Positions 18,583-26,466 of a stretch of 64,000 bases of DNA are shown piece after piece; the stretch's first letter is position 1, and each line of letters starts with the position of its first letter. The notes under the pieces were generated by a model. That model did not search any database and was not told the DNA's origin. It was given only the letters and a program-made list of their open reading frames with translations. Origin of the DNA: Nonomuraea rubra (GTDB taxonomy: Bacteria; Actinomycetota; Actinomycetes; Streptosporangiales; Streptosporangiaceae). Made by a program: the position numbers and the translations under genes. The stretch is from positions 9,965,001 to 10,029,000 of the forward strand of contig NZ_JACHMI010000001.1 in assembly GCF_014207985.1 (NCBI RefSeq), written 5' to 3'.

Positions 18583-19005
18583 CTAGCCGCCGGTACGGGA
18601 GACCGGCACGCCGCCGGCACAGGTGATCTTCAGTTCGAGCTCCTCGCCCTCGTCCGGCTCGAACTCGACCTTCGCCTCCCGCGCCGGCCCCGGCTCCACC
18701 TCGTCCACCGAGTAGTCCTGGGCGGGGCTCCAGGAGCGCAGCGTGACCAGGTCGCCGTCGCAGGAGGCGATCACCGTGCCGCCCGCGCTGCGGATCAGCC
18801 TGCCCTGCGAGGTCCCCGACGGCGCCGCGCTCGCGGTGACGGCGGCGCGGGTGGTGGCGGTGGCGAGGGCGGCGCGGACGTCGTCACGGCTGAGCACGTG
18901 GCTGTCGGTGCCGGTCAGGCCGTTGCCGAGCAGGCCGAGCACCGCCACCGCGGCGCCGGTGGCCGCGAGCGCGGTGACCACCCAGGCGACGACGAGCTTC
19001 TTCAT
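18583..19005 (-). CDS. Small exported or membrane-anchored protein beside a two-component system
   Basis: The 140 residues begin with a positively charged stretch and a hydrophobic helix (LVVAWVVTALAATGAAVAVLGLL) that is either a signal peptide or a membrane anchor. The extracytoplasmic part has two cysteines (IASCDG and KITCAG) that could pair, and an acidic segment (FEPDEGEELEL). I do not recognise a family. It is transcribed away from the response regulator gene across 93 bases that hold three TAAGGC repeats, so it is probably a target of that system and perhaps its sensor partner. Confidence 0.6.
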   Translation of the reverse strand: MKKLVVAWVVTALAATGAAVAVLGLLGNGLTGTDSHVLSRDDVRAALATATTRAAVTASAAPSGTSQGRLIRSAGGTVIASCDGDLVTLRSWSPAQDYSVDEVEPGPAREAKVEFEPDEGEELELKITCAGGVPVSRTGG

Positions 19006-19031
19006 GCCACTCAGATTTCCCCACGTACGGC

Positions 19032-19059
19032 TAAGGCCAGGTTAAGGCGACGCTAAGGC
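19032..19059. promoter_or_regulatory. Three TAAGGC repeats at 11-base spacing, putative response-regulator operator
   Basis: TAAGGC occurs at 19032, 19043 and 19054, each exactly 11 bases after the last, all on one face of the helix. This is the layout bound by OmpR/PhoB-type regulators. It lies between the divergent exported-protein gene and the OmpR-type regulator gene, and a related copy in reverse precedes the PepSY gene. Confidence 0.65.
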
Positions 19060-19085
19060 TGCCCTGGACAGCGGCGATGACCGTC

Positions 19086-19091
19086 TACGTT
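19086..19091 (+). promoter_or_regulatory. Putative -10 box of the response regulator gene
   Basis: TACGTT stands seven bases before the ATG at 19099, with no ribosome site, as expected for a leaderless message. The TAAGGC repeats lie 27 bases upstream, in place for activation by the regulator itself. Confidence 0.45.
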
Positions 19092-19098
19092 TCTGTAT

Positions 19099-19779
19099 AT
19101 GGCGGACATCCTGCTCATCGAGGACGACGTGGCGATCCGTACAGCGCTCAGCCGCGGGCTGCGGGACCTCGGCCACGCCGTCTCCTCCTCGCCCACGGCG
19201 CTGGAGGGGCTGCGGCTGGCCGTACAGGACCGGCCGGACCTGATCGTGCTGGATCTGGGGCTGCCCGATCTCGACGGGGTGGAGCTGCTGCGGATGTTGC
19301 GGGCGGTCAGCCGGGTGCCGGTCATCGTGGCGACGGCCCGCGACGGGGACGCCGAGATGGTGCCGGTGCTGGACGCGGGGGCCGACGACTACGTGGTCAA
19401 GCCGTACAGTGCGGCGCAGCTCGACGCGCGGGTGCGGGCCGTGCTGCGGCGGGCCGGCGGCGCGGCGCCCGAGGAGCCGCTGAAGGTGGGGGCGCTGCGG
19501 GTGGACCCGCGGGCGCGGACCGCGACGCTGGACGGGGCCGCGCTGGACCTGACGCCGCGGGAGTTCGACGTGCTGCACTACCTGGCGGCGCGGCCGGGCG
19601 AGGTCGTCACCAAGCGGGAGCTGCTGACCGAGGTGTGGCAGCTGCCCTACGGGGGTGCCGACAAGACCGTGGACGTGCACCTGTCGTGGTTGCGCAGGAA
19701 GCTGGGCGAGACGGCCGCCGAGCCCGTGTACCTGCACACGGTGCGCGGCGTCGGGGTGAAGCTGGTCGAGCCGTCGTGA
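19099..19779 (+). CDS. OmpR family response regulator
   Basis: The 226 residues have a receiver domain (LLIEDD with acidic pocket, phosphoacceptor Asp in LIVLDLGLPDLDG near residue 52, switch Thr in IVATARDGD, Lys in YVVKPYS) and an OmpR-type winged-helix DNA-binding domain (LDLTPREFDVLHYLAARPGE, TVDVHLSWLRRKLGE, TVRGVGVKL). The kinase start codon overlaps its stop (GTGA), so the pair is coupled. Direct repeats at 11-base spacing in its own promoter suggest autoregulation. The kinase ectodomain and the PepSY neighbour suggest an envelope or metal/peptide signal. Confidence 0.93.
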   Translation: MADILLIEDDVAIRTALSRGLRDLGHAVSSSPTALEGLRLAVQDRPDLIVLDLGLPDLDGVELLRMLRAVSRVPVIVATARDGDAEMVPVLDAGADDYVVKPYSAAQLDARVRAVLRRAGGAAPEEPLKVGALRVDPRARTATLDGAALDLTPREFDVLHYLAARPGEVVTKRELLTEVWQLPYGGADKTVDVHLSWLRRKLGETAAEPVYLHTVRGVGVKLVEPS

Positions 19780-21014
19780 GGCGGTGGCTGGCGCTGCTCG
19801 TCGCGGCCACGACGTCGCTGGTGCTGATCGCGCTGCTGGTGCCGATGGCGCTGCTGATCCGGGCGGTGGCCGAGAACGGGGCGATGAGCCGGGCCACGGC
19901 CGCCGCGGAGTCCGTGGCGGTCGCGGTGGGCACGCCCGACCTGGGGCTGGCGGTGGAGCAGGTGTCGCGGCCCGTGACGGTGTTCCTGCCGGACGGGCGG
20001 ACGGTCGGGGACCGGGCCGCCCGGTCCGACGCCGTACGCCTGGCCGCCACCGGGCGCAGCGTCACCGCCGAGGCCGACGGGGGCAGGGAGGTGCTGGTCT
20101 CGGCGCAGTCGCCCGGAGGGACGGCCGTGATCAGGGTGTTCGTGCCGGACGCCGAGCTCATGCGGGGTGTCAGGGAGGCGTGGCTGGCGCTGGCCTTGCT
20201 AGGGATCGGGCTGGTGGCACTGGGCATCGTGCTGGCGGACCGGCTGGCGCTGGCGGTGACGCGGCCGGTGGACGGGCTGGCGCGGGTCTCGCACCGGCTG
20301 GCCGGAGGCGACCTGACGGCCAGGGCCGAGCCCGGCGGGCCGCCCGAGGTGCGTTCTGTGGCGCTGGCGCTCAACCACCTGGCCGGGCGGATCGACGAGC
20401 TGCTGGCGGCAGAGCGGGAGTCCGTGGCCGACCTCTCTCACCGCCTGCGCACGCCGCTGACGGGCCTGCGGCTGGACGCCGAGTCGCTGCGCGACCCTGA
20501 GGAGGCGGCGCGCGTGCAGGCCAGGGTGGACGCGCTGGAGCGGGCCGTGAGCGCGGTGATCACGGAGGCGCGGCGGCGCTCGGCCGGGCGCGGCTCGTGC
20601 GACGCGGCGGCGGTGGTGCGCGAGCGCGTGCGGTTCTGGTCGGTGCTGGCCGAGGACCAGGGGCGGGAGGTGTCGATCTCCGTGCCCGACGGGCCGCTGC
20701 CGGTAGCGGTGGGGGTCGAGGAACTGGCGGCGTGCGTGGACGCGCTGCTCGGCAACGTCTTCGCGCACACCCCCGAAGGGGCCTCCATGTCCGTACGGCT
20801 CCAGCCTCGCCCCCAGGGCGCCCTGCTGGTCGTGGAGGACGCCGGGCCCGGGTTCGACGCCGCGGCGCTGGAGCGGGGGGCCAGCGGGGGCGGCTCGACG
20901 GGGCTGGGGCTCGACATCGCGCGGCGTACCGCCGAGTCGTCGGGTGGCGGGCTGGCCGTCTCCAGGTCGGCGGAGGGCGGGGCCCGGGTGGACGTCACCT
21001 TCTCGTCGCCTTAA
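19776..21014 (+). CDS. Sensor histidine kinase
   Basis: The 412 residues run: membrane helix (LALLVAATTSLVLIALLVPM), an extracytoplasmic sensor of about 90 residues, a second helix (LALALLGIGLVALGIVLA), HAMP, a HisKA dimerisation helix with phosphorylated His in DLSHRLRTPLTGLRL, and an ATPase domain (VEDAGPGFD, GGGSTGLGLDIARRTAES). The start is the GTG at 19776 that overlaps the regulator stop. An N-box is weak (LLGNVFAHTPEG, where family members have DNAxxH), but ATP-lid and G-box glycines are present. It should phosphorylate the upstream OmpR-type regulator. Confidence 0.92.
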   Translation: MRRWLALLVAATTSLVLIALLVPMALLIRAVAENGAMSRATAAAESVAVAVGTPDLGLAVEQVSRPVTVFLPDGRTVGDRAARSDAVRLAATGRSVTAEADGGREVLVSAQSPGGTAVIRVFVPDAELMRGVREAWLALALLGIGLVALGIVLADRLALAVTRPVDGLARVSHRLAGGDLTARAEPGGPPEVRSVALALNHLAGRIDELLAAERESVADLSHRLRTPLTGLRLDAESLRDPEEAARVQARVDALERAVSAVITEARRRSAGRGSCDAAAVVRERVRFWSVLAEDQGREVSISVPDGPLPVAVGVEELAACVDALLGNVFAHTPEGASMSVRLQPRPQGALLVVEDAGPGFDAAALERGASGGGSTGLGLDIARRTAESSGGGLAVSRSAEGGARVDVTFSSP

Positions 21015-21024
21015 CCGGCCTTTA
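21008..21024. promoter_or_regulatory. Reverse-orientation copy of the TAAGGC-type operator before the PepSY gene
   Basis: GCCTTA at 21008 and GCCTTT at 21018 are the reverse complement of the TAAGGC unit (one mismatch in the second), ten bases apart, with a weaker third unit after them. They overlap the kinase stop and lie 37-53 bases before the PepSY gene, so it probably belongs to the same regulon. Confidence 0.45.
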
Positions 21025-21060
21025 GCGCCCGGTTACCGGAGATCGCGATTACCTGGACCC

Positions 21061-21426
21061 ATGCGAATCACGAAGAAGCTCCTCGTTGCCGGAATCGTCT
21101 CCCTCGCCGCCACCGGCGGCGCCGTCTACGCCACCGCCGCCTACGCCGCGGAGTCCGCCGGGACCGCCGCTCCGGCCGTCGCCCCCAAGGTCACGGCCGA
21201 GCAGGCCATCGGCATCGCCCTGAAGGAGGTGCCGGGCTCCTGGGTCAGCGAGCTGGACTTCGACAGCCGGGGCCAGCAGGCCGACGTCTGGGAGCTGGAG
21301 CTGACCAAGGGCACCGAGCGGCACGAGGTGGACGTGGACGCCGCCTCGGGCAAGGTCACCAAGCAGCAGGCCGACCAGGACGACGACGACCGGGACGACG
21401 ACGGTGACGACGGCGACGACGACTGA
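21061..21426 (+). CDS. Secreted PepSY-domain protein with acidic tail
   Basis: The 121 residues consist of a signal peptide (MRITKKLLVAGIVSLAATGG, cleavage near AYAAES), one PepSY domain (VTAEQAIGIALKEVPGSWVSELDF, ELELTKGTERHEVDVDAASGKV) and an Asp-rich tail of about 20 residues. PepSY domains occur in inhibitors of secreted peptidases and in envelope sensing proteins. Small PepSY proteins next to two-component systems are common in actinomycetes. The acidic tail could bind calcium or other cations. It is followed by a strong hairpin terminator. Confidence 0.85.
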   Translation: MRITKKLLVAGIVSLAATGGAVYATAAYAAESAGTAAPAVAPKVTAEQAIGIALKEVPGSWVSELDFDSRGQQADVWELELTKGTERHEVDVDAASGKVTKQQADQDDDDRDDDGDDGDDD

Positions 21427-21446
21427 TCCTGCGACGTGGTGATGGT

Positions 21447-21471
21447 GCCGGCCCGCGGTCAGCGGGCCGGC
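21447..21471. terminator. Bidirectional hairpin terminator
   Basis: GCCGGCCCGC and GCGGGCCGGC pair perfectly over ten bases around a five-base loop, 20 bases after the PepSY stop and four bases past the stop of the convergent gene at 21476. It can serve both strands. Confidence 0.75.
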
Positions 21472-21475
21472 CTTC

Positions 21476-22492
21476 TCAGGTCCTGGGGGCGATCAGGAGG
21501 GTCACCGTGCGGTTGCGGCGGGGGTCGCGGAACGGGTTGTCCGACTGGTCGGCGCTGACCAGGGTGAAGGCGGTGATCGGCAGCCTGCCGCCCTCCGCCA
21601 GGTAGCGGGCCGCCACGAGGGCACGGCCCAGCGCGACCACGGAGCCGCCTCGTGTCCGCCCTCCGGGGACGGGCACCGCGTGGCCCACCACGGTGGTGTC
21701 CACCTGCATGCCCGCGATCCGGCGGCCGAGCGCGCGCAGCAGGGGCGGGCCCGCGGCGCCGATGTCCGCACTGGCCGGGAAGAGCCCCGTCTTGAAACGC
21801 ACCCGTACGTCCTGGGACCGGCGCTGCACGATCAGCCCCGGCATGGCCAGCCTCCGTGCGATCACGACCAGCTCCCGCTTGCGATCGGCTGCCTGCCTGG
21901 CCTTGCGCTCCGACTCCGCCGCCTTCCTGGCCTCCACGGCCGCGACGTGCTCGCGCAGCGCGTCGGCCTCGGCCGAGGAGCCGGGCCGTGAGGCGGCGGG
22001 GCCGGCCGGCTGCGCCGTTCCGGCGGCCACCTGTCCCTGTGCGGCCGGGTCCGGGCTCAGGACGACGATCCCTGCGGCCAGCGCGACCACGGCTACCGCC
22101 GCCGCGGCCACCCCGAGCCAGCCGGTGTGGAGCAGGGGCTTCGAGCGGCGACGGCCGAGGCGAATCTCCTCGATCGTGCGCCGCCCCGCCTCCGCTCCCT
22201 GGTCGTCGGGCGACACCTCCTGCACGGCCGCCCAGCACCGGTCCGCCTCCTCCAGCTCCCCGCGCTGGGCGTGCACCCTGGCCCGCAGGTCGAGCGCGGC
22301 CACCACGGCAGCCGCATCCGCGTCGAGCGCGCTGGAGGTGCCCGGTGTGCCGGAAGTGTCAGGCGTGGCCCGGACGGCGAGGTCGGGCAGCTCCAGCTCG
22401 TCCAGGAGGCGTACGGCCCCGTCCAGGTCGCCCGCCCGCGCGGCCGACCGCGCCCCGTTCACGACGAGCCGCACCCGCAGCGGATCGCTCAT
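21476..22492 (-). CDS. TPR / membrane / OmpA-like protein, last gene of the Hsp70-kinase operon
   Basis: Three parts are visible in 338 residues: a cytoplasmic helical repeat region of about 110 residues (ARSAARAGDLDGAVRLLDEL, RARVHAQRGELEEADRCW) resembling TPR units, a membrane helix near 123-145, and an extracytoplasmic part with an Ala/Arg-rich coiled stretch and an OmpA/MotB-like domain (VRVRFKTGLFPASADIG, LRALGRRI, and PFRDPRRNRTVTLLI). OmpA-like domains normally grip peptidoglycan, so the protein may tie the chaperone system to the wall. Its start overlaps the Hsp70 stop by four bases. A terminator follows the stop. Confidence 0.7.
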   Translation of the reverse strand: MSDPLRVRLVVNGARSAARAGDLDGAVRLLDELELPDLAVRATPDTSGTPGTSSALDADAAAVVAALDLRARVHAQRGELEEADRCWAAVQEVSPDDQGAEAGRRTIEEIRLGRRRSKPLLHTGWLGVAAAAVAVVALAAGIVVLSPDPAAQGQVAAGTAQPAGPAASRPGSSAEADALREHVAAVEARKAAESERKARQAADRKRELVVIARRLAMPGLIVQRRSQDVRVRFKTGLFPASADIGAAGPPLLRALGRRIAGMQVDTTVVGHAVPVPGGRTRGGSVVALGRALVAARYLAEGGRLPITAFTLVSADQSDNPFRDPRRNRTVTLLIAPRT

Positions 22493-24951
22493 CGCCTGAC
22501 CAGCCCGATGATCTTGTCCTGCTCGTTCTTGGGCAGCATCCGGATCAACCGCTGGTTGACCCCCTCGAGCGCGCGCTGGTCACCATCGGCGATGGCCTGC
22601 ATGCCCTCCCGGATGAGCGCGCCTGCCTGCCCCGCCGGCTCCAGCGCGTCCCGCAGCGCCTGGAACAGCTTGACAGGCCAGTCGGGGCCGCGCCGCTCCA
22701 GCTCCATCAGCAGCAGGTAGGCCCGGTCGATCTGAGCCCGCACCGCCGCCGAGTCCTGCGCCTGGATGGCCTCGCGCGAGCGCTGCCGCAGCCCGGCCAG
22801 CTCCTGCCGGTCCGCCGTGTCGCCCACCGCGTTCACCAGCCGCTCCGTCTCGGCCAGCAGCCCTTCCAGCTCCTCCACCAGGGCGGGCAGTTTCACGGCG
22901 TCCTCGACGTCGTCCAGCTCTGCCCCGAGCTCGCGCAGCCGCTCCTCGGCCGTGGCCGCCGCGCCCCCGTCCACCCTGGCGGCCTGCACCTGCTCGCGGG
23001 CGGTGGTGACCGTACCCTCGGACTCGATCTTGGCCAGGCGGCGGGAGGCGTCGGACGAGCCCTGGGCCGACGCCCGCAGGGAGTCCAGCCGCTGCTCGGT
23101 CTCGGCCAGCAGCGTCTGCAGCTTCTCCGGGTCCGGCGTGAGCACGTCGCTCAGGTTGATCTCGGCCTCGAACTGCGTCTGCACCAGCGGCACGTCCGCC
23201 ACCACCGTGACCAGGCTGGACTCGTCCACCTCGAAGGTGACCTCGACCTCGGTGCCCGCGGGCAGGTCGATGGTCACGTCGACGGGCCTGATCTCCAGCA
23301 TGCCGACCTCCCGGTTGCGGTCGCCGCGGCTCCGCTCGCCCTGCAGGACGGGGATGCGGATCGCGGCCTCGGCGTCGGAGCGGCGCAGGGCGGCTGCGGT
23401 GTGGAACACCTCGCGTACGGAGGTCGGCAGCGTAACCCCCTTGCGCAGCATCGGGGCGAACGCCCGGTCGGCGAGCTGGATCCCGAGCGAGTGCGCCAGC
23501 CGCACCCCGCCGAACTCGACCTCGCCGTGCTTGATCGACAGGGTGGAGGGCGTCAGCGGCCTGGGCGCGCCCTGGTCGTCGATCAGCTCGACGGTGAACC
23601 GCGAGGTCTGCCCCCTGTCGAGGTCCACCTCGGTGGCGAAGGAGCCGGAGGCGTTCAACGGGATCCGGCCGGTGGTGAACGGCGGCCGGCCGGCCGGGTT
23701 GCTCAGGATCACCGAGTAGCCGGTCCATTCGGTGGCCGGGCCGCTGACCCGCCCCGCGACGGTGGGCGTGGTCGTCGTGACGATGGGCTCGTAGGCCAGC
23801 TCGACCCCGAACTCCCCCTCCGCCCTCCTGACCGGCTGCGGCCGGCGCAGGGTGCCGGCGAAGATGGCGGCCCCGCGCGCGACGACGGTGGTGGGGTCGA
23901 GGCTGAGGTCCAGCTCGATGCCCAGGCCGTGGCGCGGGTCGGACAGCCGCTCCCTGAGCCCGGGCGACAGCGTGACGCCGCCGACCAGCAGCAGCCGGTC
24001 GATGTCGGCGGGGCCCAGCGAGGCCTCCTGAAGTGCGCGCCGGCACAGGTTGATCGCGCGGGCGTAGAACGGCTCGGCGGTCGAGTCGAGCTCGCCGCGG
24101 GTCAGCAGGTACTCGAAGGTCTCGGTGCCGCCGTCCTCTCCCAGGAGATCCACGGTGACGTCGGCGCGCTCGGACCGGGAGAGCTGGATCTTCGCCTCCT
24201 CGGCGGCGGCCTTCAGCTTGGCGAAGTTGAACCGCCAGCGCGGGTTGTCCCTGCGGAAGTCGCTCAGCCCCAGCTCGCGGCTGACGGCGGGCACGAGAAC
24301 GCGCTCGACCAGCGCCCAGTCGATCAGCTTGCCGCCCAGGTACGGATCGCCCGCGTGGTTGAGCACCCGCAGGTCTCCGTCGTGCTTGCTGACCACGGCC
24401 GCGTCGAAGGTGCCGCCGCCGAAGTCGAACACCATCCAGTACGCCCGATCCTCGGCGTCGTTGAACCCGTACGCGAACGCCGCCGCCGTCGGCTCCTGCA
24501 CGAGCGGGCATGCAGTGGTGAACCCGGCGAGCACGGCGGCGTCGGTGGTGGCCTTGTTCTGGTTCAGCGTGAACGCGGCCGGCACGGTGATCACGGCGGC
24601 GTCCGGCGGCGTGCCGGTGTGGTGTGCGGCGTCCGCCCGCAGCGACTTGAGCACCTCGGCCGACAGTTGCTGCGGCGACAGCTCCACCCCGGCCCTGGCG
24701 AAGCTCGTGCGCGCGTCGGCCAGCCCCATCTCCAGCTTGAACTCCGACGCGGCGTTCTCCGGGTCGGTCTCGACCCGCTCCTTGGCCCGCCGGCCGACGT
24801 GCACGAGGTCCGGCTTCGGCAGCCACACAGCGGACGGCGTGACGTCCCAGCCGTCGTTGTTCTTGATCACTGAGACGCCGTCGTGCTCGGCCACCGCGAT
24901 CGCGCTGTTCGTCGTGCCGAGGTCGATGCCGAAATCGATGGTGTCACGCAT
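22489..24951 (-). CDS. Divergent Hsp70 (DnaK-like) chaperone with an inserted beta domain
   Basis: Hsp70 proteins bind and release exposed peptide segments under ATP control. The nucleotide-binding domain (about 1-370) is complete: DFGIDLGTTNSAIAV, VITVPAAFTLNQ, LVQEPTAAAFAYGF, FDFGGGTFDAAVV, LLLVGGVTLSPGL. The substrate domain begins late, near LAHSLGIQLADRAF (canonical PLSLGIE), because about 100 residues (roughly 375-480) are inserted that look like an immunoglobulin-type beta sandwich. A long helical region fills 600-820. It is longer than DnaK (about 620) and clearly not the housekeeping copy. The gene overlaps the GrpE-like gene upstream and the OmpA-like gene downstream, so all three are probably made in step. 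Confidence 0.92.
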   Translation of the reverse strand: MRDTIDFGIDLGTTNSAIAVAEHDGVSVIKNNDGWDVTPSAVWLPKPDLVHVGRRAKERVETDPENAASEFKLEMGLADARTSFARAGVELSPQQLSAEVLKSLRADAAHHTGTPPDAAVITVPAAFTLNQNKATTDAAVLAGFTTACPLVQEPTAAAFAYGFNDAEDRAYWMVFDFGGGTFDAAVVSKHDGDLRVLNHAGDPYLGGKLIDWALVERVLVPAVSRELGLSDFRRDNPRWRFNFAKLKAAAEEAKIQLSRSERADVTVDLLGEDGGTETFEYLLTRGELDSTAEPFYARAINLCRRALQEASLGPADIDRLLLVGGVTLSPGLRERLSDPRHGLGIELDLSLDPTTVVARGAAIFAGTLRRPQPVRRAEGEFGVELAYEPIVTTTTPTVAGRVSGPATEWTGYSVILSNPAGRPPFTTGRIPLNASGSFATEVDLDRGQTSRFTVELIDDQGAPRPLTPSTLSIKHGEVEFGGVRLAHSLGIQLADRAFAPMLRKGVTLPTSVREVFHTAAALRRSDAEAAIRIPVLQGERSRGDRNREVGMLEIRPVDVTIDLPAGTEVEVTFEVDESSLVTVVADVPLVQTQFEAEINLSDVLTPDPEKLQTLLAETEQRLDSLRASAQGSSDASRRLAKIESEGTVTTAREQVQAARVDGGAAATAEERLRELGAELDDVEDAVKLPALVEELEGLLAETERLVNAVGDTADRQELAGLRQRSREAIQAQDSAAVRAQIDRAYLLLMELERRGPDWPVKLFQALRDALEPAGQAGALIREGMQAIADGDQRALEGVNQRLIRMLPKNEQDKIIGLVRR

Positions 24952-25441
24952 GCTCGTTCCTCACGTGGTCTCGGGGCGGGCAGCCGACGATCACCTGGCC
25001 CATCTGGATGTGCCGGTCCCGCAGGTAGATCGACGGTCGTACGGTCTCCAGGACCGTCTCCGCGGTCAGGGACGGGTCGTCCTGGAACAGCAGGACCTCG
25101 ATGGAGCGGCCGGAGTGGAACTCCTCGCCGTCGTGGTCCTGCACGACCAGCCCGGCCTCGGCCAGGGCGTCGCGGGTGGTGCGCAGGTAGCGGCCCGCCT
25201 GCCGGCTGGTGGCGTCCTTGCCCTGCTTGGCGAGCTTGCGCTCGGCCCGCCACAGGTTCGTGGCGGCGGTCGCGAGCGCCTTGTCGTCCGGAGCATCCGG
25301 GGCGTCCGGGATGTCCCGTGACGGGGCGAGGGCGGCGAGCAGGGCCGCGAGCTGCTCCTGGACGGGCTCGGCCCAGTCGGGCGGCGGGACGCGGAAGGCG
25401 GGATGGTGGCGGAGCTGGCGGAACCACGGGAGGAGGCTCAC
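24944..25441 (-). CDS. GrpE-like nucleotide exchange factor, putative
   Basis: The 165-residue protein starts at a GTG overlapping the kinase stop (ATGTGA) and overlaps the Hsp70 gene by eight bases. Its C-terminal half follows the GrpE plan: a helix (YLRTTRDALAEAGLVV), then HDGEEFHSGRSIEVL in place of G-x-x-FDPxxHEAV, then AETVLETVRPSIYLRDRHIQ, MGQVIVG in place of the V-x-x-GY-x-L-x-x-R-V-L-R-P-A-x-V ending. The long N-terminal coiled coil of GrpE is short or absent. Position beside an Hsp70 supports an exchange-factor role. I judge this from pattern alone; a structural comparison would settle it. Confidence 0.6.
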   Translation of the reverse strand: MSLLPWFRQLRHHPAFRVPPPDWAEPVQEQLAALLAALAPSRDIPDAPDAPDDKALATAATNLWRAERKLAKQGKDATSRQAGRYLRTTRDALAEAGLVVQDHDGEEFHSGRSIEVLLFQDDPSLTAETVLETVRPSIYLRDRHIQMGQVIVGCPPRDHVRNEHA

Positions 25442-26466
25442 ATGACCACCCCCCGGCGCCAGAGCCGCACCCTGGGCTGATGGTGTTCGCGCAGTGGCGG
25501 CCAAAGGTCGATGGCTTCCTCCATGAGCTCGGTGGCGCGCGGCAGCTCGCCGGGTACACGGTGCAGGCGCAGCGCCTCGGCGGCCAGCCGCCGGGCCCGC
25601 TCCTCGGATGGCCTGGAGCCGGACTCGCGCCGCCCGCGCAGCGCCCCGGCCAGCACCCCGGCGGTGGCGGGGCGGTTGCGCGGGTCGAGTTCGAGCGTGG
25701 CCATCACGATCTCGTCCAGGCGCGGATCGACGTCGTCGTTGTACCTGCTGGGCGGCAGCAGCGGCCGGTTGAAGCGGGAGAAGGAGTAGGAGGAGAACCG
25801 GACGCCGTCCTCGTACGGGAAGTGGTTGGTGAGCAGCAGGTACGCGATCGTGCCCACCGACCACACGTCGCTGGCGCACGAGTATCCCTGGTTGCCCAGC
25901 ACCTCGGGTGCCATGAACACCAGCGTGCCCCGCGCGCTGGCCATGAGCGTGAACGGGTCGGCCCGCTTGGCCAGGCCGAAGTCGCTGACCCGCACCCGCA
26001 TGACGCTGCCGTCGTAACCGACCAGGACGTTGGCCAGCGTGACGTCGCGGTGCACGATCGGCGGATCCTGCTCGTGGGCCACCGCCAGACCGCCCGCGAT
26101 CTGCTCCATCACGTCCACCGCGACGTCCGTCGGAACGCCGCGCGGGTAGGCCGTGGTGAGCCGCTCCAGGCTGCCGCCCGGGACGTACTCCATGGTGAAG
26201 AAGCCGCGCAGGCCCTCGGGCGTCTGCACGGTCCCGGCGTCGAACAACCGCACGATGTTGGCGTGGCCGAGCGTGGACAGCAGCCGGGCCTCACCCAGCA
26301 TGTCGTCCGTCTCCTCCAGCGACGCGACCCGCTTGAACAGCTTCATCGCCTGCAGCCCCAGGTACGCGTGCCGCACCCGGTGCACCTCCGCGAACGCGCC
26401 CTCGCCGAGCAGCCGGTCGATCACGAGCGTGTCGGTGACCTTGTCACCGCTGTTGAGCAGCGCCAT
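25438..26466 (-). CDS. Serine/threonine protein kinase
   Basis: The 342 residues hold a full kinase domain: glycine loop GEGAFAEV, ATP lysine K42 (AMKLF), HRDVTLANVLV (139-149), DFG at 162-164, and APEVL. The catalytic-loop lysine of HRDxKxxN is threonine (T143), as in some bacterial kinases with HRDVSPxN loops. There is no membrane segment; after residue 275 come about 65 residues of helical, Arg-rich tail. Gene order puts it between the PP2C phosphatase (23-base overlap) and the GrpE-like gene (4-base overlap). Likely targets are the FHA protein and the chaperone parts; this is inferred from operon structure. Confidence 0.93.
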   Translation of the reverse strand: MALLNSGDKVTDTLVIDRLLGEGAFAEVHRVRHAYLGLQAMKLFKRVASLEETDDMLGEARLLSTLGHANIVRLFDAGTVQTPEGLRGFFTMEYVPGGSLERLTTAYPRGVPTDVAVDVMEQIAGGLAVAHEQDPPIVHRDVTLANVLVGYDGSVMRVRVSDFGLAKRADPFTLMASARGTLVFMAPEVLGNQGYSCASDVWSVGTIAYLLLTNHFPYEDGVRFSSYSFSRFNRPLLPPSRYNDDVDPRLDEIVMATLELDPRNRPATAGVLAGALRGRRESGSRPSEERARRLAAEALRLHRVPGELPRATELMEEAIDLWPPLREHHQPRVRLWRRGVVM

